Shown here piece after piece: positions 1 to 9,404 of a stretch of DNA of 64,000 bases. Where the stretch lies: assembly GCA_023388935.1 (NCBI GenBank), contig JAEWFG010000032.1, forward strand, positions 1 through 64,000, written 5' to 3'. Origin of the DNA: Pseudomonadota bacterium (GTDB taxonomy: Bacteria > Pseudomonadota > Alphaproteobacteria > Rhizobiales > Xanthobacteraceae). Made by a program: the position numbers and the translations under genes. The notes below the pieces were generated by a model that worked only from the letters and a program-made list of their open reading frames with translations, was not told where the DNA came from and made no database searches. How positions within the stretch are numbered: the first letter of the stretch is position 1; every line of letters starts with the position of its first letter.

Positions 1-385
1 GGCGGGCGTGGCGTTCGCAGTTGAAGGTGATGGGGTTGGCTTCGCAACCGAATCCTACGCCGCATCAGCGCTTTACACCACGCTCGCCAACCCCTCAGGC
101 GCCCACTGGCGAATAAGACGGGCTAACTACAGCGACTTCTCGCCTGAGTATGGTCGCGGTGACAAAGAGCGGCGCACTACAACGATAACGTGCTCCGGCT
201 GCCGCTTGCTCGTATCGTCAGCTCCTCGCGCTTCACAGTTCCAGTCTTCAGCCGGACCCAACTGAGGGAAACGGTGCGATCTGTGAACAACGTTTACCTC
301 CCCCCGACGAAGCACTCCACATTGAGCGGCTCGCAGTTCGCTACGCTCGTCTTGGCGTGCAACTCTGGCAATCATCGTTTCTTGG
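1..385. other. No supported gene
   Basis: Several overlapping open frames cross this stretch on both strands, but none has a recognisable domain, a convincing ribosome binding site or codon use like the neighbouring genes. I see no RNA gene or repeat. It may hold the end of a gene lying left of the window. Confidence 0.4.
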
Positions 386-565
386 ATGACAGTGTGGGTG
401 ACGGCCGACGACATTCGCATGTCGAAAGAGCGTCGGATCGCACTTGGCTTCGGCGCCCCCCTTTCTCTCCCCATTGGTTGCGGACTTGTCGCCCTCATGT
501 TCTACGGCAGCCGCAACGGGCACGACGAAGCTGCGACACGGCAATTCAGAAACGACGGCACGTGA
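386..565 (+). CDS. Small single-pass membrane protein, hypothetical
   Basis: A 59-residue frame starts at ATG 386; an in-frame GTG at 398 is an alternative start. A short charged N-terminus containing RMSKERR is followed by one hydrophobic segment (about residues 22-43) and a polar tail containing GHDEAATR. This layout, positive N-terminus, one membrane helix and polar tail, is typical of short inner-membrane proteins. I do not recognise a family, and the Shine-Dalgarno sequence is weak. It stands alone upstream of a decayed oxidoreductase start and the flavodoxin operon. The main alternative is a chance frame, but the helix and its flanks look coding. Confidence 0.4.
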   Translation: MTVWVTADDIRMSKERRIALGFGAPLSLPIGCGLVALMFYGSRNGHDEAATRQFRNDGT

Positions 566-749
566 TGTAATCGTGATTTCCGCCGGTCAACGCTGGTTGA
601 TAGGCTTGCTGACGGGGATGGCTCTCGCTCACCCGCCCCTCGGGACAGGTTGGCTGCACTGCTATTCCGCAAAGAGCATTGAGCCATGATTCGCCGTCCC
701 TGTTTCTTGAACTACGCATCTGGCACGCTGACGGATATGCAGCAGCACG

Positions 750-851
750 ATGAAGAGAGTGATCGTCGTCGGCCGTGGCTTTGCCGCGGTGGTTTTGGCT
801 ACCCACCGGCGCGCAATCTTGCCAATTGATGGAGGCATGCAGCCAAATTGA
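750..851 (+). pseudogene. N-terminal remnant of an FAD/NAD-dependent oxidoreductase
   Basis: ATG 750 opens a 33-codon frame beginning MKRVIVVGRGFAAVVLA. This matches the first strand and dinucleotide loop (GxGxxA/G) of NDH-2-like and other two-dinucleotide-binding flavoproteins. Similarity ends after about 18 residues and a stop follows, so it looks like the first few percent of a gene whose remainder is gone. The third loop residue is Arg where Gly is usual. The fragment is short, so coincidence cannot be excluded. Confidence 0.35.
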
Positions 852-929
852 AGGCCACGGCCCCGCACCCTAACGGAGGTCCGGCGCGCAGTCCAAATCG
901 TTCTAATGCTTCTCCAAGCGGAGACACCG

Positions 930-1451
930 ATGGCCAAAGCTCGAAGCATCGCAGCGGATAACCGGGATGTCGTTCGGCGGCCGCTCATTCATGTTGTGTT
1001 CGCTACAACGAGCGGCCACACGGAGTTCGTGATGGACGTGCTAAGCAAGTCCTTGATGACCGCCCTGCCCGAATGGGCGATTGAGAACACTCTGGCCGAG
1101 CGAACCCAGCCGCAGGATCTGCTAAGAGGCTCCATTCTGGTATTGGCCTCTTCGACCTGGAATAGTCAGGGCGTCGAAGGGCAATTGAATCCGCATATGC
1201 TGGCGCTACTGCAAGACAGGGCACAAACTCTGGATCTGGCACTCATGCGTTGCGCGTGCGTCGGTCTCGGCGATCATCGATATTTTTATACCGCACGCGC
1301 CGCGAACCGATTGCAACACTATATCGAGAGCCATCATGGTCGACTGATCATGCCGCCATTGGCAATTGTCGATGAGCCGTATGGCCAAGAGGACACCATT
1401 TTAGCCTGGGGAGCCGGCCTTGCCGCAAGCTTGATGGAGCAACCGGTCTAG
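930..1451 (+). CDS. Flavodoxin-family protein
   Basis: A protein of about 173 residues with the flavodoxin fold signature. The FMN phosphate loop appears near the N-terminus (FATTSGHTEFV), and the loop ASSTWNSQGVEGQL has the Ser/Thr-x-Trp pattern that stacks on the isoalloxazine ring. ATG 930 is preferred over ATG 906 because GGAG lies six bases upstream. Flavodoxins are soluble one-electron carriers. The stop is two bases before the 2-oxoacid oxidoreductase alpha gene, and no ferredoxin gene is present, so it is likely the electron acceptor for that enzyme. The partnership is inferred from gene order. Short WrbA-like flavoproteins are the alternative, but the length and loops favour flavodoxin. 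Confidence 0.75.
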   Translation: MAKARSIAADNRDVVRRPLIHVVFATTSGHTEFVMDVLSKSLMTALPEWAIENTLAERTQPQDLLRGSILVLASSTWNSQGVEGQLNPHMLALLQDRAQTLDLALMRCACVGLGDHRYFYTARAANRLQHYIESHHGRLIMPPLAIVDEPYGQEDTILAWGAGLAASLMEQPV

Positions 1452-1453
1452 TC

Positions 1454-3298
1454 ATGTCCCGCACATCTATCAAGATAGTCGGCGCCTCAGGTCAAGGGAT
1501 CAACTCAATTGGCGCGGTTGTCGCGAGAGGCCTGAAGAGACGTGGATACAATGTCTTCGGATATCGCGAGAACCCATCGTTGATAAAGGGAGGTCACGCA
1601 AGCTTCCAGCTAGACGTCTCGAATGAAACACTGCGAAGCAGTGAGGTGAACGTCAACATACTTATCGCGCTGAATCACCACGGCCTTGAGCTAAATATGG
1701 AGGACCTGAAAGAAGGGGGAACCCTCCTTCATCTGACGCCCGACTGGCACTTTCCGGAGCACCATCAGAAGCTGATCGAGCAGCGCAACCTCCATGTCTT
1801 CTACCTTCCCGCATACGACATTCTCAGCAAGCTTGGCGCCGACCTCGTCCTCTCCAACGTGCTGATGACCGCGGCCTTATGGTCGATGTTCAATCTCGAC
1901 ATCGAGACGCTAAAGTCCCTCGTAAAGGCCAGGTTCGCCAGCAAGAAGCATCTCGCAGACCTCAATTGGCGCTGCATCGACGAGGGATATTCCTTCGCCG
2001 AAAAGACCAACATTTCCATTCAGCTGCCGCCGCCGAATGCAACGCTTGCGAACCATTTGCTTCTTACCGGTAGTGAAGCGATGGGATTGGGAGCGATTCA
2101 CGCCGGGGTACGACTTGTTGCGGGGTATCCCATGACGCCCGCAAGCCCCTTGCTCAGCTTCATGACCGACGTAGAGAACGAAACCCATATGGTGGTCAAG
2201 CAAGCGGAAGACGAAATTACCGCAGCACAGATCGTCAGCGGCGCAATGTACGCGGGATCTCGCGCGCTCACTGCCACCTCCGGGGCAGGAATTGATCTTA
2301 TGAGCGAAACCATATCGCTCAACGCTATGATCGAGAACCCCTCGGTCTTTGTTCTCGCGCAGCGACCCGGCCCGTCAACAGGCTTACCGACCTGGACCTC
2401 GCAAGACTCACTCTTTCAAGCCGTCCACGCTGCTCACGGCGAATTTGCCCACTGCGTACTCTCTGTAAGTAACAGCCAGGACGCTTTCGACCTCATGCCC
2501 GTGGCGTTCAATCTCGCCGAGCGTTTTCAGATCACCGTTCTCGTCCTCACCGAGCGACAAATAACTGAAGCGCTTTACACCCAGTCCCCCTACGATCTTC
2601 GCAATGCGACGATCGATCGCGGGAAGCTGGTCACCGATCCCGCCGAGCTGAAGTCCCTGAAGTCGTCTGATCGATACGATCCCGAGACAAAGGGTGGTAC
2701 CTCCTGGCGATGGCTCCCGGGGAGTGCTGCAGCGACCTACTGCGCGCAAAGCGACGAACACGATTCCATGGGGAATGTTGACGAAGGACCAGAGAACAGA
2801 AGGTCCCAGATGGACAAGCGGATGCGCAAACTGGACCTGTTGAAGGCGTCCCTGCCTGAGCCCGATCTGATTGAGACGACCGCCGCCAAGAGCGTGATGG
2901 CCGAGAACTCGGATGGCGAGCTATTGGATCTGCTGCTGGTCAGTTGGGGCAGTACGAATGACGCGATCAACGATGTCATGCAGAGCGCGTCGCTGCGGGA
3001 CCAACGGATCGCCTCCTTGCGGTATACGTACCTCTGGCCACTTCGAACGGAACGGCTCCAGCAGCTGGCAGGTCGCGCCGCCCGCACCATCGTTGTCGAG
3101 CAAGACTATCAGGGACAATTGGGCTCGCTCATCAGAATGCAATGCGGCCTGGAAATCGCTGACCGAATTCTGAAATATGATGGCAGGCCATTTTTCTACG
3201 ATGAACTCCGCTCCCTGTTGCTGGAGAGGTGCGAGAGCATGCCCAGCCGGCGAGATGGTGAGGACAGGCGTGCACACCCGAAGGCAATCAGCACTTGA
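1454..3298 (+). CDS. 2-oxoacid:acceptor oxidoreductase, fused gamma-alpha subunit
   Basis: A 614-residue protein with two fused parts. Residues 1-190 match the gamma domain of the PFOR/KOR family (GASGQGINSIG, then ENPSLIKGGHASFQLD). Residues 205-600 match the alpha pyrimidine-binding domain (GSEAMGLGAIHAGV, GYPMTPASPL, TATSGAGIDLMSE). This arrangement is that of KorA-like subunits, which with a ThDP-binding beta subunit cleave 2-oxoacids oxidatively to acyl-CoA and pass electrons to a ferredoxin or flavodoxin. The start follows the flavodoxin stop by two bases. The insert at about residues 400-460, rich in Asp, Arg and Lys, is unusually polar. The substrate (2-oxoglutarate, pyruvate, branched or aryl 2-oxoacids) cannot be read from sequence. 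Confidence 0.88.
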   Translation: MSRTSIKIVGASGQGINSIGAVVARGLKRRGYNVFGYRENPSLIKGGHASFQLDVSNETLRSSEVNVNILIALNHHGLELNMEDLKEGGTLLHLTPDWHFPEHHQKLIEQRNLHVFYLPAYDILSKLGADLVLSNVLMTAALWSMFNLDIETLKSLVKARFASKKHLADLNWRCIDEGYSFAEKTNISIQLPPPNATLANHLLLTGSEAMGLGAIHAGVRLVAGYPMTPASPLLSFMTDVENETHMVVKQAEDEITAAQIVSGAMYAGSRALTATSGAGIDLMSETISLNAMIENPSVFVLAQRPGPSTGLPTWTSQDSLFQAVHAAHGEFAHCVLSVSNSQDAFDLMPVAFNLAERFQITVLVLTERQITEALYTQSPYDLRNATIDRGKLVTDPAELKSLKSSDRYDPETKGGTSWRWLPGSAAATYCAQSDEHDSMGNVDEGPENRRSQMDKRMRKLDLLKASLPEPDLIETTAAKSVMAENSDGELLDLLLVSWGSTNDAINDVMQSASLRDQRIASLRYTYLWPLRTERLQQLAGRAARTIVVEQDYQGQLGSLIRMQCGLEIADRILKYDGRPFFYDELRSLLLERCESMPSRRDGEDRRAHPKAIST

Positions 3299-3329
3299 TT
3301 TGACCGCAACCAGATCGAGGAGCTCCCTC

Positions 3330-4217
3330 ATGAATGCCGGACTGCCGATCTCACCGCCAAGCCTCTCAGAATATTACTCAGAAACCAAATGCACTTGGTG
3401 CGATGGCTGCGGCAACTATGGCATTTGGACTGCTGTGAAGCAGGCGCTCGTTCAACTGGGCCTGCACCCCTGGCAGGTATGTCTCTGCTATGACATCGGC
3501 TGTCACGGCAATGCATCCGACAAACTCGAAGGATACCGCGTTCACGGAATTCACGGTCGCGTCATTCCATTCGCGGCAGGCGTCAAACTCGCAAACAACA
3601 ATCTGACGGTCATTGCGTTCGGGGGAGATGGTGCGTCGTTCTCGGAGGGAATCGGGCATCTGGTTCATGGCCTGAGAAGCAACTATCCGGTCACTTTCGT
3701 GCTTCACAACAACGGGAATTATGGATTGACGACCGGTCAGGCGAGTGCCCTTACATGGCAAGGCCAGTCGATGAACTGGAGCCCAAACGGCATTCCGGAG
3801 CGTACGATTGATAGCATGGCTCTCATTTTTACGCTGCAACCTACATTCGTTGCCCGTGGGTTTACCGGCGACATCAAGTTGATGGCTCGAATTTTGCGAG
3901 CGGCGATCCAGCATCGCGGCTTTGCCTTTGTCGAAATGCTTCAAGCGTGCCCTACGTATAATCACTTTGCGACCCACAATTATCTACTGGAGAGGTATTA
4001 CGACGCCAATGCCGAAGGGCACGATCCAAACGACAGAGATCGGGCTATGACGCTGGCGACGCAAACTTCGGATCGCATTGCGTGTGGTGTACTGTATCAG
4101 CGTAACGATGTTCCGCATTTCTATGAACGGCTTGTTGCCAGGCAGGGATGTGAGACAACATGCGTCGATGAAGTGCAAATATATGATGTGAGTAGATATT
4201 GGAGAGACTTGGTATGA
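3330..4217 (+). CDS. 2-oxoacid:acceptor oxidoreductase, beta subunit (ThDP-binding)
   Basis: A 295-residue beta subunit. The N-terminal KCTWCDGCGNYGIW carries the conserved Cys-x-x-Cys motif of KorB/PorB proteins. The diphosphate-Mg motif is FGGDGASFSEGIGHL followed by NNGNYGLTTGQ. ATG 3330 is chosen because GAGGAG lies seven bases upstream; an upstream in-frame extension would overlap the alpha gene. In KorB-type enzymes this subunit binds ThDP and, in many members, one [4Fe-4S] cluster. With the preceding gene it forms the catalytic alpha-beta pair, and the flavodoxin completes a three-gene operon. The second acidic residue of the usual GDGD motif is replaced, which is tolerated in the family. 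Confidence 0.88.
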   Translation: MNAGLPISPPSLSEYYSETKCTWCDGCGNYGIWTAVKQALVQLGLHPWQVCLCYDIGCHGNASDKLEGYRVHGIHGRVIPFAAGVKLANNNLTVIAFGGDGASFSEGIGHLVHGLRSNYPVTFVLHNNGNYGLTTGQASALTWQGQSMNWSPNGIPERTIDSMALIFTLQPTFVARGFTGDIKLMARILRAAIQHRGFAFVEMLQACPTYNHFATHNYLLERYYDANAEGHDPNDRDRAMTLATQTSDRIACGVLYQRNDVPHFYERLVARQGCETTCVDEVQIYDVSRYWRDLV

Positions 4218-4238
4218 TGGTCTGACCAAAATCATACC
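4211..4238 (+). terminator. Stem-loop at the end of the flavodoxin-oxidoreductase operon
   Basis: GGTATGAT at 4211-4218 and ATCATACC at 4231-4238 form a perfect eight-base-pair stem that overlaps the beta-subunit stop codon. No T-run follows, so it may be a processing or 3'-stabilising hairpin rather than a strict intrinsic terminator. Confidence 0.4.
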
Positions 4239-4628
4239 ATCTCACGCCACACGCCCCTAGCACCGTACGTCGCAATGGATCGTGCAGATCAACGTCATCT
4301 GCCCTCGCAATACCTTTATAGCGCGGCGGTCTAACAAGCGAACGATCGAGGCCTACCTCAGGTCGCGAGCGGATTGGCCGTTCTCAGCAGTCGCGGTCTC
4401 GGCTCGCGCCTGGAAGCTTAACCAGGCGATCAGCTTGCACAGGGAAATCCCATGCGGCATCTTCCGTGACGGGCACCGTTCGTTGCAAGTCAGTTATCAC
4501 TTGCCCTGCACACCACATCCCGAATTTGGGTAGTATCCGCGCGGCTTTATCGAACTACCCGTGAGGCGTCACCAGAGCGTGCGCCGCGACATGTCATCCG
4601 CATCAAGCGTCTATTTCTTGAGCCAGAT
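4239..4628. other. Intergenic, nothing recognised
   Basis: Roughly 390 bases between two convergent units. Short open frames occur on both strands without a ribosome binding site, a known motif or coding character. I see no RNA gene or repeat. Confidence 0.4.
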
Positions 4629-5051
4629 TTAGCGAAGCGGCCGAATTCGCGCAAACATAGATCCGTTCGGCTGAAATCTTCGGGCCACCGCGAGTACGCT
4701 GCCTTCGCAGCTTTCCAGCGCGATCTTCTGGGCCAGCATGACGTCTCCGATCGGCAATTCGCCTGCCGGCATGAAACACAAACCCAGCTTCGGACGTCCG
4801 GCTTCGTCGACTTCGCAGACGTTCGTCGCGGCGCCGACATAGATCCTGTATGGCCTTCCGGTCTCGCCGCCAACCACTTCGAAGTATCCGCTCTCAGACA
4901 ACTGCGCACGTTGAGCCGGCGACAGCCATTTCCGCAAAAGTCGCAGCGACCGGCCTTCCGGCGTATTTTCCGCGCCGTGTCTGATGAAGAGTGCCCTTAC
5001 GGCTCTCCGGCGAGAGCATTCGCCCGGCCGGGACGGCGCGGACTCTGACAT
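4629..5051 (-). CDS. Hypothetical protein, 140 aa
   Basis: A 140-residue basic protein with no domain I can name. The N-terminal third is Arg-rich (RPGECSRRRAVRALFIRHG). The rest includes YRIYVGAATNVCEVD and KLGLCFMPAGELPIGDVMLAQK, which read as ordinary alpha/beta protein without a signal peptide or membrane segment. A GGAG sits about four bases before ATG 5051. Its start lies 15 bases after the stop of the 73-residue gene upstream, so the two probably form one transcript and may act together. I have the impression of similar paired hypotheticals in Bradyrhizobium genomes, but assign no function. Confidence 0.6.
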   Translation of the reverse strand: MSESAPSRPGECSRRRAVRALFIRHGAENTPEGRSLRLLRKWLSPAQRAQLSESGYFEVVGGETGRPYRIYVGAATNVCEVDEAGRPKLGLCFMPAGELPIGDVMLAQKIALESCEGSVLAVARRFQPNGSMFARIRPLR

Positions 5052-5066
5052 GGGCTCCGACCGCGA

Positions 5067-5288
5067 TCAGCCGCCGACAAGCCTGGGAATAAACAAGGTC
5101 TCTTCCGCGCCCGGATCGAACGATCGGATCCGGGACACCTCGCCCGGACTGGTCCTGACGGCGGCTGTAAAGCCGATCTCCGTCAATTCGTGGAAGCGCT
5201 TCTCCGCATTCGCCAGCTCTTTAGCGTCAAGCGGGTCATAGGGATAGCGACTATCACCAGCGCGGTCCATCACGATCTGGATTGCCAT
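5067..5288 (-). CDS. Hypothetical protein, 73 aa
   Basis: A small soluble protein beginning MAIQIVMDRAGDSRYPYDP. ATG 5288 is chosen because GGAGG lies about five bases upstream; a longer in-frame start at 5324 has no such signal. Residues 14-35 (LDAKELANAEKRFHELTEIG) should form a helix, and the C-terminus ends in FIPRLVGG. The segment FTAAVRTSPGE followed by RSFDPGAEETLFIPRLVGG is reminiscent of small ubiquitin-like or MoaD-like tails with a terminal GG, but the resemblance is weak and I do not propose that role. It is the first gene of the pair with the 140-residue protein. Confidence 0.6.
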   Translation of the reverse strand: MAIQIVMDRAGDSRYPYDPLDAKELANAEKRFHELTEIGFTAAVRTSPGEVSRIRSFDPGAEETLFIPRLVGG

Positions 5289-5597
5289 ATCGTCCTCCAA
5301 GGAGTTTCTGATGGCAACGGACATCGCCTAAGTATTCGACCGAAGCCGCGAGTTTTCAAGCCAATAGAATCGGTCCGCGCCTGATCAGCTTGCGTCGGGC
5401 GGCGCTTGCGCGCCGGCAGAAGTAGCGGCCCCTTCTGTCGTGCGCAATAATGAGCCTTTTCGCCTGGAATGCCATCACTAAGGACGATGCGAGACCCGCG
5501 AACTGCAAGCAGTGTATACTGTTTTCTCCGGAGGACATGGACAGCCGGATCTACGCGATGCCTGACGCCGCTGCAACATCCCTTAGGGAGGCAAGCT
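5289..5597. other. Divergent intergenic region
   Basis: About 310 bases between the 73-residue gene (minus) and the amine oxidase (plus). It should contain both promoters, but I cannot assign -35/-10 boxes with confidence. Just before the oxidase, AGGGAGG at 5585-5591 is a strong ribosome binding site. Confidence 0.4.
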
Positions 5598-7292
5598 ATG
5601 GAAGAGTCGCTATTGCATGACCTGGGCGAAGAGGCGCTCGACGAGATTATCACGGAGTATCGTCGTGTCATCCAGCAGGGAATTCCGCGGGCGGCGCGTT
5701 CGCAGGACGTGATCATCGTGGGTGCCGGAATGGCCGGTCTGGCCAGCGCCTATCTGCTGCGCAACGCCGGGCATCGCGTCCGCATCCTGGAAGCCAGCGA
5801 CCACGTCGGCGGGCGTGTCCATACCCTTCGCTGCTTCAGCGGCGATCTCTATGCCGAGGCGGGAGCCATGCGTATCCCCAGCCAGCATGAACTCGTGAGC
5901 GCATTCACCGACTTGTTCAAGCTGCCGCGTGAACCGTTCTTTAACGTCGACATCGATTTCGCCACCCGCGGCGCGCCCGATCCGGTGGTGCGCAACAATG
6001 AATATCTGTTCGTCAACGGCGTGAAGATCAGACGCAGCGCCTACACGGCCGGTCAACTGAACTTCCCGCTGCCGGCGGGCGAGAGTGGCAGGACCTCGCA
6101 GCAAATGCTGGACGCCGCGCTGGCGCCGCTGCGCGATTTCATCAAGGCGGACCCGGCCGAACGATGGCCGGTGGTAATCCAACGGTTTGGCGAATTTTCT
6201 GTGCGCCGATTCCTCAAGGAACAGACGCTGTATTCCGAAGATGCAATTGAGATGATCGTCGTACTGAACAATCTGGAATCGCGATTGATGACCTCCTTCG
6301 TGCAGGCTTTCATCGAGCTCGCCATCATCAACGACAAGGTCCGATACTGGCAGATACCGGGGGGCAACGACCGCTTGCCGCAGGCCTTCCTGGCCGCCCT
6401 GAAAGACTGCATCAGCTTCGGCCAGCGCCTGACCGCACTGGGTTGGGACGATGGCGGCGTTTCGCTGCGCACGGCGAGCGGAGAGACCTTTAGGGCCGAC
6501 TCAGCCATCATCGCAATCCCTTTCTCCAGCTTGCGCTTCGTGCGGACCGATCCACTGTTCTTGCCCCGGCGCCGCCGCGCCATCCGTGAACTACACTACG
6601 ACCCCGCCACCAAGGTCCTGCTCGAATTCAGCCGCCGTTTCTGGGAACAGGACGACGATATCTATGGTGGCGGCAGCACGACCGACCTTGCCAACCGCTA
6701 CATCTACTATCCCAGCCATGATTTGGGTTCGGACCGCGGCGGCGTGGTGCTCGCCAGCTACACATGGGGCGAAGATGCCTTGCGCTGGGATTCACTGACG
6801 GTACCCGATCGCCTGCAATTCGCACTTGACGCTATGTGCCAATTGCACGGCGAGAGCGCGCGCAAGCTCTATGTCGGCGGCACGACCAAGAGCTGGATGC
6901 AGGATCCGTTTTCGTGCGGCGAGGCCGCGATCTTTGCGCCGGGGCAGTTCGAGTCGGTGATGCCCTATTTGGTCCATCCCGAAGGCGACAGGATTCACTT
7001 CGCGGGCCGTCAGCGAAGGCAGCGGGCCGGCCATGGCACAACTGGGGAAAACACGATGAGCCGGCCACACAACCTATCGAGTCCCGACTTGATACACACA
7101 GCGATGAAGGCATCGGAAGCCCAGCGATCCGAAAGCGATTTGAGCACGGGTTCACAATGCGAAAAGGTGCAGAGTTGTCCGTTATTCGTTCAGGCGCGAT
7201 CCCGGGCGGACTTCAACACCACTAGTGGTCGCCTTTACGGTGTTGGCTATGCAAAACGTCCGTATCGAAGGCGTACACGGTCGTCGCCTTGA
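5598..7292 (+). pseudogene. Flavin amine oxidase with a broken C-terminus
   Basis: A 564-codon frame of the FAD-dependent amine oxidase / L-amino-acid oxidase family. Residues 41-75 hold the Rossmann loop VIIVGAGMAGLASAYLL and the GGRVHT motif; PGGNDRLPQAF begins the second FAD-contacting region. Members end with FAGEHTS followed by a helix of about 35 residues that closes the FAD site. Here the match stops at IHFAG (about base 7003) and runs into unrelated Arg-rich sequence (RQRRQRAGHG) to a distant stop. The C-terminal FAD-contact segment is therefore replaced, by deletion or recombination. ATG 5598 has AGGGAGG upstream. Activity is doubtful; the substrate is unknown. Confidence 0.75.
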
Positions 7293-7372
7293 AGGTCTGC
7301 CCGGGCTTCAGCTCGGTGGTGGGGAATTGCGGTTTGTTCGGGCTGTCCGGAAAATACTTCGAGGTACATTCT
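7222..7372 (-). pseudogene. Aldose 1-epimerase C-terminal remnant
   Basis: Reading the minus strand, KYFPDSPNKPQFPTTELKPG followed by TFKATTVYAF matches the C-terminal strand region of GalM-type aldose 1-epimerases. The frame ends at a TAG at 7222-7224 after an unrelated tail. Upstream of the match the sequence stops resembling the family at a segment also found at 13663-13688. Only about 15% of a normal gene remains and no start is available, so it is a dead fragment. Confidence 0.65.
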
Positions 7373-7380
7373 CTCGGCAT
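7355..7380. repeat. 26-bp repeat, copy 1
   Basis: TACTTCGAGGTACATTCTCT plus the next six bases recur at 13663-13688 with one mismatch, in the same orientation. Both copies sit beside decayed genes, so this may mark a recombination or insertion scar. Confidence 0.55.
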
Positions 7381-7480
7381 GTCTCCCTCGCTCCGTCAAG
7401 ATGGCCATCCTGATCCAGGACATAAGCCTTCGGCCAACTTCGCCAATTGGTGGGACCAGCCCAATACCATGTTCGGAATC

Positions 7481-8941
7481 TCAAACCGATGAAGGGCGGG
7501 GCTTCGGTACCGTCATCGCGATCGCGACGATCGCTACGATGACCATCAGAACGTTGAACATCAACGCGAGGCTGGCGGCGAGGCGCACATTGATGTTGTC
7601 CGTTCTTCCCATCGCGATATCAGCAATGGGGCCTATATCTTGCAACTGGCTCAAGCCCGTAAAGATCGCCGCAGAAATCGCGACCCCAAAGGCCGCTCCG
7701 AGCGACGAGGCCATCTTGTAGATCCCCGAGGCTGAGCCAGCCTTGTCCGGCGGCACGTTGGCAAGAGCGGCGTCGGTAGACGGCGTGGCGTAAAGCCCCA
7801 GGCCAATCCCGAAGAGAGTGAATCCGACGAACGCCGCGACAAGATATTGGCGCGCGAGCAGAAATGTAGTTGTCGTCAGCAGAATCCCTGCCGCAGTGAT
7901 CCAACATCCAATCAGCATTGGCTTCCGCGGCCCCATCTTCTGCAGAAGCTTCTCCCCGACCCGGATCGTAGATAGAATGGCAATCAAGTACCCTGCGGTC
8001 AGCAAGCCCGATTGCAGTGACGACAATCCCGCCTCCTGCTGAACCAAAGTCAATGTAACCAGCAGGGTTCCGGCTGCGCCGTTGAGCAGAAAGTTCGACA
8101 AAGTGGCGCCACTGTACGTGGTGTTGCGAAACAAGGTGAGGTCGACAAAGCCGGACGAACTCCTGATTTCAGTTCTCAGGAAAAAAGCCGCCGAGGCGAT
8201 GAACAAGCCGGTGAGCAAGAGCACCGCCGGGCTCAACCAACCGAGTGCCGCGCCTTGACCAATTACGACGTTCAGAGCGACCATGGCAACGATGAACGTC
8301 GTCAGTCCGAACCAATCAAATGGCTTGCGTTCCTTCGTCTCGACGATGCTCTCTGGGGTGCCCCTAATGAGCAGAAAGCTCGCGATCGCGACGGCGATCG
8401 ACATCCAGAAGATCCAGCGCCAGCCGATGGTCGAAGCAACGAGGCCGCCAAACAACGCACAGATGCCGGAACCGCCCCACGAACCAATAGACCAGAAGCT
8501 CAACGCTCGCTGGCGTTCCTTGTCGTCGAAATAGGCCTTTATCAATGCCAACGTCGCCGGCATGATGCAGGCGGCGGAGATGCCCTGAATGATACGTCCT
8601 GCCATCAGAAATATCGGTGTTCCGGACGGCGAGAGCGCGATCAGAAGCGAGCCTAGAATGCTCAAAACAAGGCCGATATAGGTCAGCTTGACCCTGCCGA
8701 ATTGGTCTGCAAGTCCACCGGCGACGACGATGAATATCCCGGAAAACAGCGCAGTGATGCTGACCGCGATGTTGCTCGCGCTGTTGGTAATCTGCAGGTC
8801 ATCGCGCATGGTCGGAGCGATGTTCAATGTGGTTTGCGCGAAGAGCCAGAAGGTGATGACCGCCAGCACAATCCCCAAGATCAACCGGTTCGAACCTTCG
8901 TAAGCCGGTGCGGTTGTGGCGTTCAAAGTCGCGTCGGTCAT
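7481..8941 (-). CDS. MFS transporter, DHA2-type (14 helices predicted)
   Basis: A 486-residue major facilitator protein. Hydrophobic segments cover almost the whole length. The motif-A region GGLADQFGRVKLTYIG lies between helices 2 and 3, and helix 5 carries the antiporter-type SIGSWGGSGICALFGG. These features fit the DHA2 family of drug:H+ antiporters. ATG 8941 has GGAGGG seven bases upstream. It is flanked by gene remnants on both sides and has no linked regulator, so the substrate is unknown. The N-terminal 20 residues are cytoplasmic and polar, as is usual. Confidence 0.85.
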   Translation of the reverse strand: MTDATLNATTAPAYEGSNRLILGIVLAVITFWLFAQTTLNIAPTMRDDLQITNSASNIAVSITALFSGIFIVVAGGLADQFGRVKLTYIGLVLSILGSLLIALSPSGTPIFLMAGRIIQGISAACIMPATLALIKAYFDDKERQRALSFWSIGSWGGSGICALFGGLVASTIGWRWIFWMSIAVAIASFLLIRGTPESIVETKERKPFDWFGLTTFIVAMVALNVVIGQGAALGWLSPAVLLLTGLFIASAAFFLRTEIRSSSGFVDLTLFRNTTYSGATLSNFLLNGAAGTLLVTLTLVQQEAGLSSLQSGLLTAGYLIAILSTIRVGEKLLQKMGPRKPMLIGCWITAAGILLTTTTFLLARQYLVAAFVGFTLFGIGLGLYATPSTDAALANVPPDKAGSASGIYKMASSLGAAFGVAISAAIFTGLSQLQDIGPIADIAMGRTDNINVRLAASLALMFNVLMVIVAIVAIAMTVPKPRPSSV

Positions 8942-9029
8942 TGGGTATCCCTCCGTCTTTGCGAAGTGAACCCCGGGACCCCAGTGGAGTGAAGCAACGT
9001 TGCAGCCAACCCTACTGTGGGGATGCGCC

Positions 9030-9210
9030 TCACTGCAAGATGTCTAGCGATCCATGCCGGTAAATCCGGCCGCCCTTCATAACGAAATCAACCTTCGCTG
9101 CGGCGGCGATATTTTCCAGAGGGTCTCTCGGCATCGAGACGATATCGGCCTGCTTGCCCGGCGCTATCGCCCCGAGGTCGTCGCGTTGCAAAAGCTCGCG
9201 CACCATACGA
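9030..9210 (-). pseudogene. Amidohydrolase C-terminal remnant
   Basis: The minus strand encodes DLGAIAPGKQADIVSMPRDP followed by VDFVMKGGRIYRHG. This is the typical last segment of imidazolonepropionase-like amidohydrolases, the beta-sandwich closing strand after the metal-dependent barrel. It ends at TGA 9030-9032. Upstream the similarity fades near 9200, so the catalytic barrel with its His ligands is missing. It lies just upstream of the MFS gene on the same strand. Confidence 0.7.
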
Positions 9211-9404
9211 CAAGAAACCAGTTCGCGAACGATGCGGTCTGGCCGTTCTGTCCGCCGACGAGATCGACCCGGGGGCTGCTTCTAGTCAAATAGATCTAAG
9301 GAGTTCGTCTCGAAGAGTTCGTCCACGCGCACATATAGGTGCGCCATGCAAGCATTGTATCAAGATCAAGAACCGACGCCATCCGGCAATGAATCGTCTC
9401 GGGT

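Noticed and set aside
5067..5288. Sulfur-carrier (MoaD/ThiS-like) protein because of the terminal GG
   Set aside because: Only the last two residues fit; the helix-rich body does not resemble the ubiquitin-like fold and no adenylating partner is adjacent.
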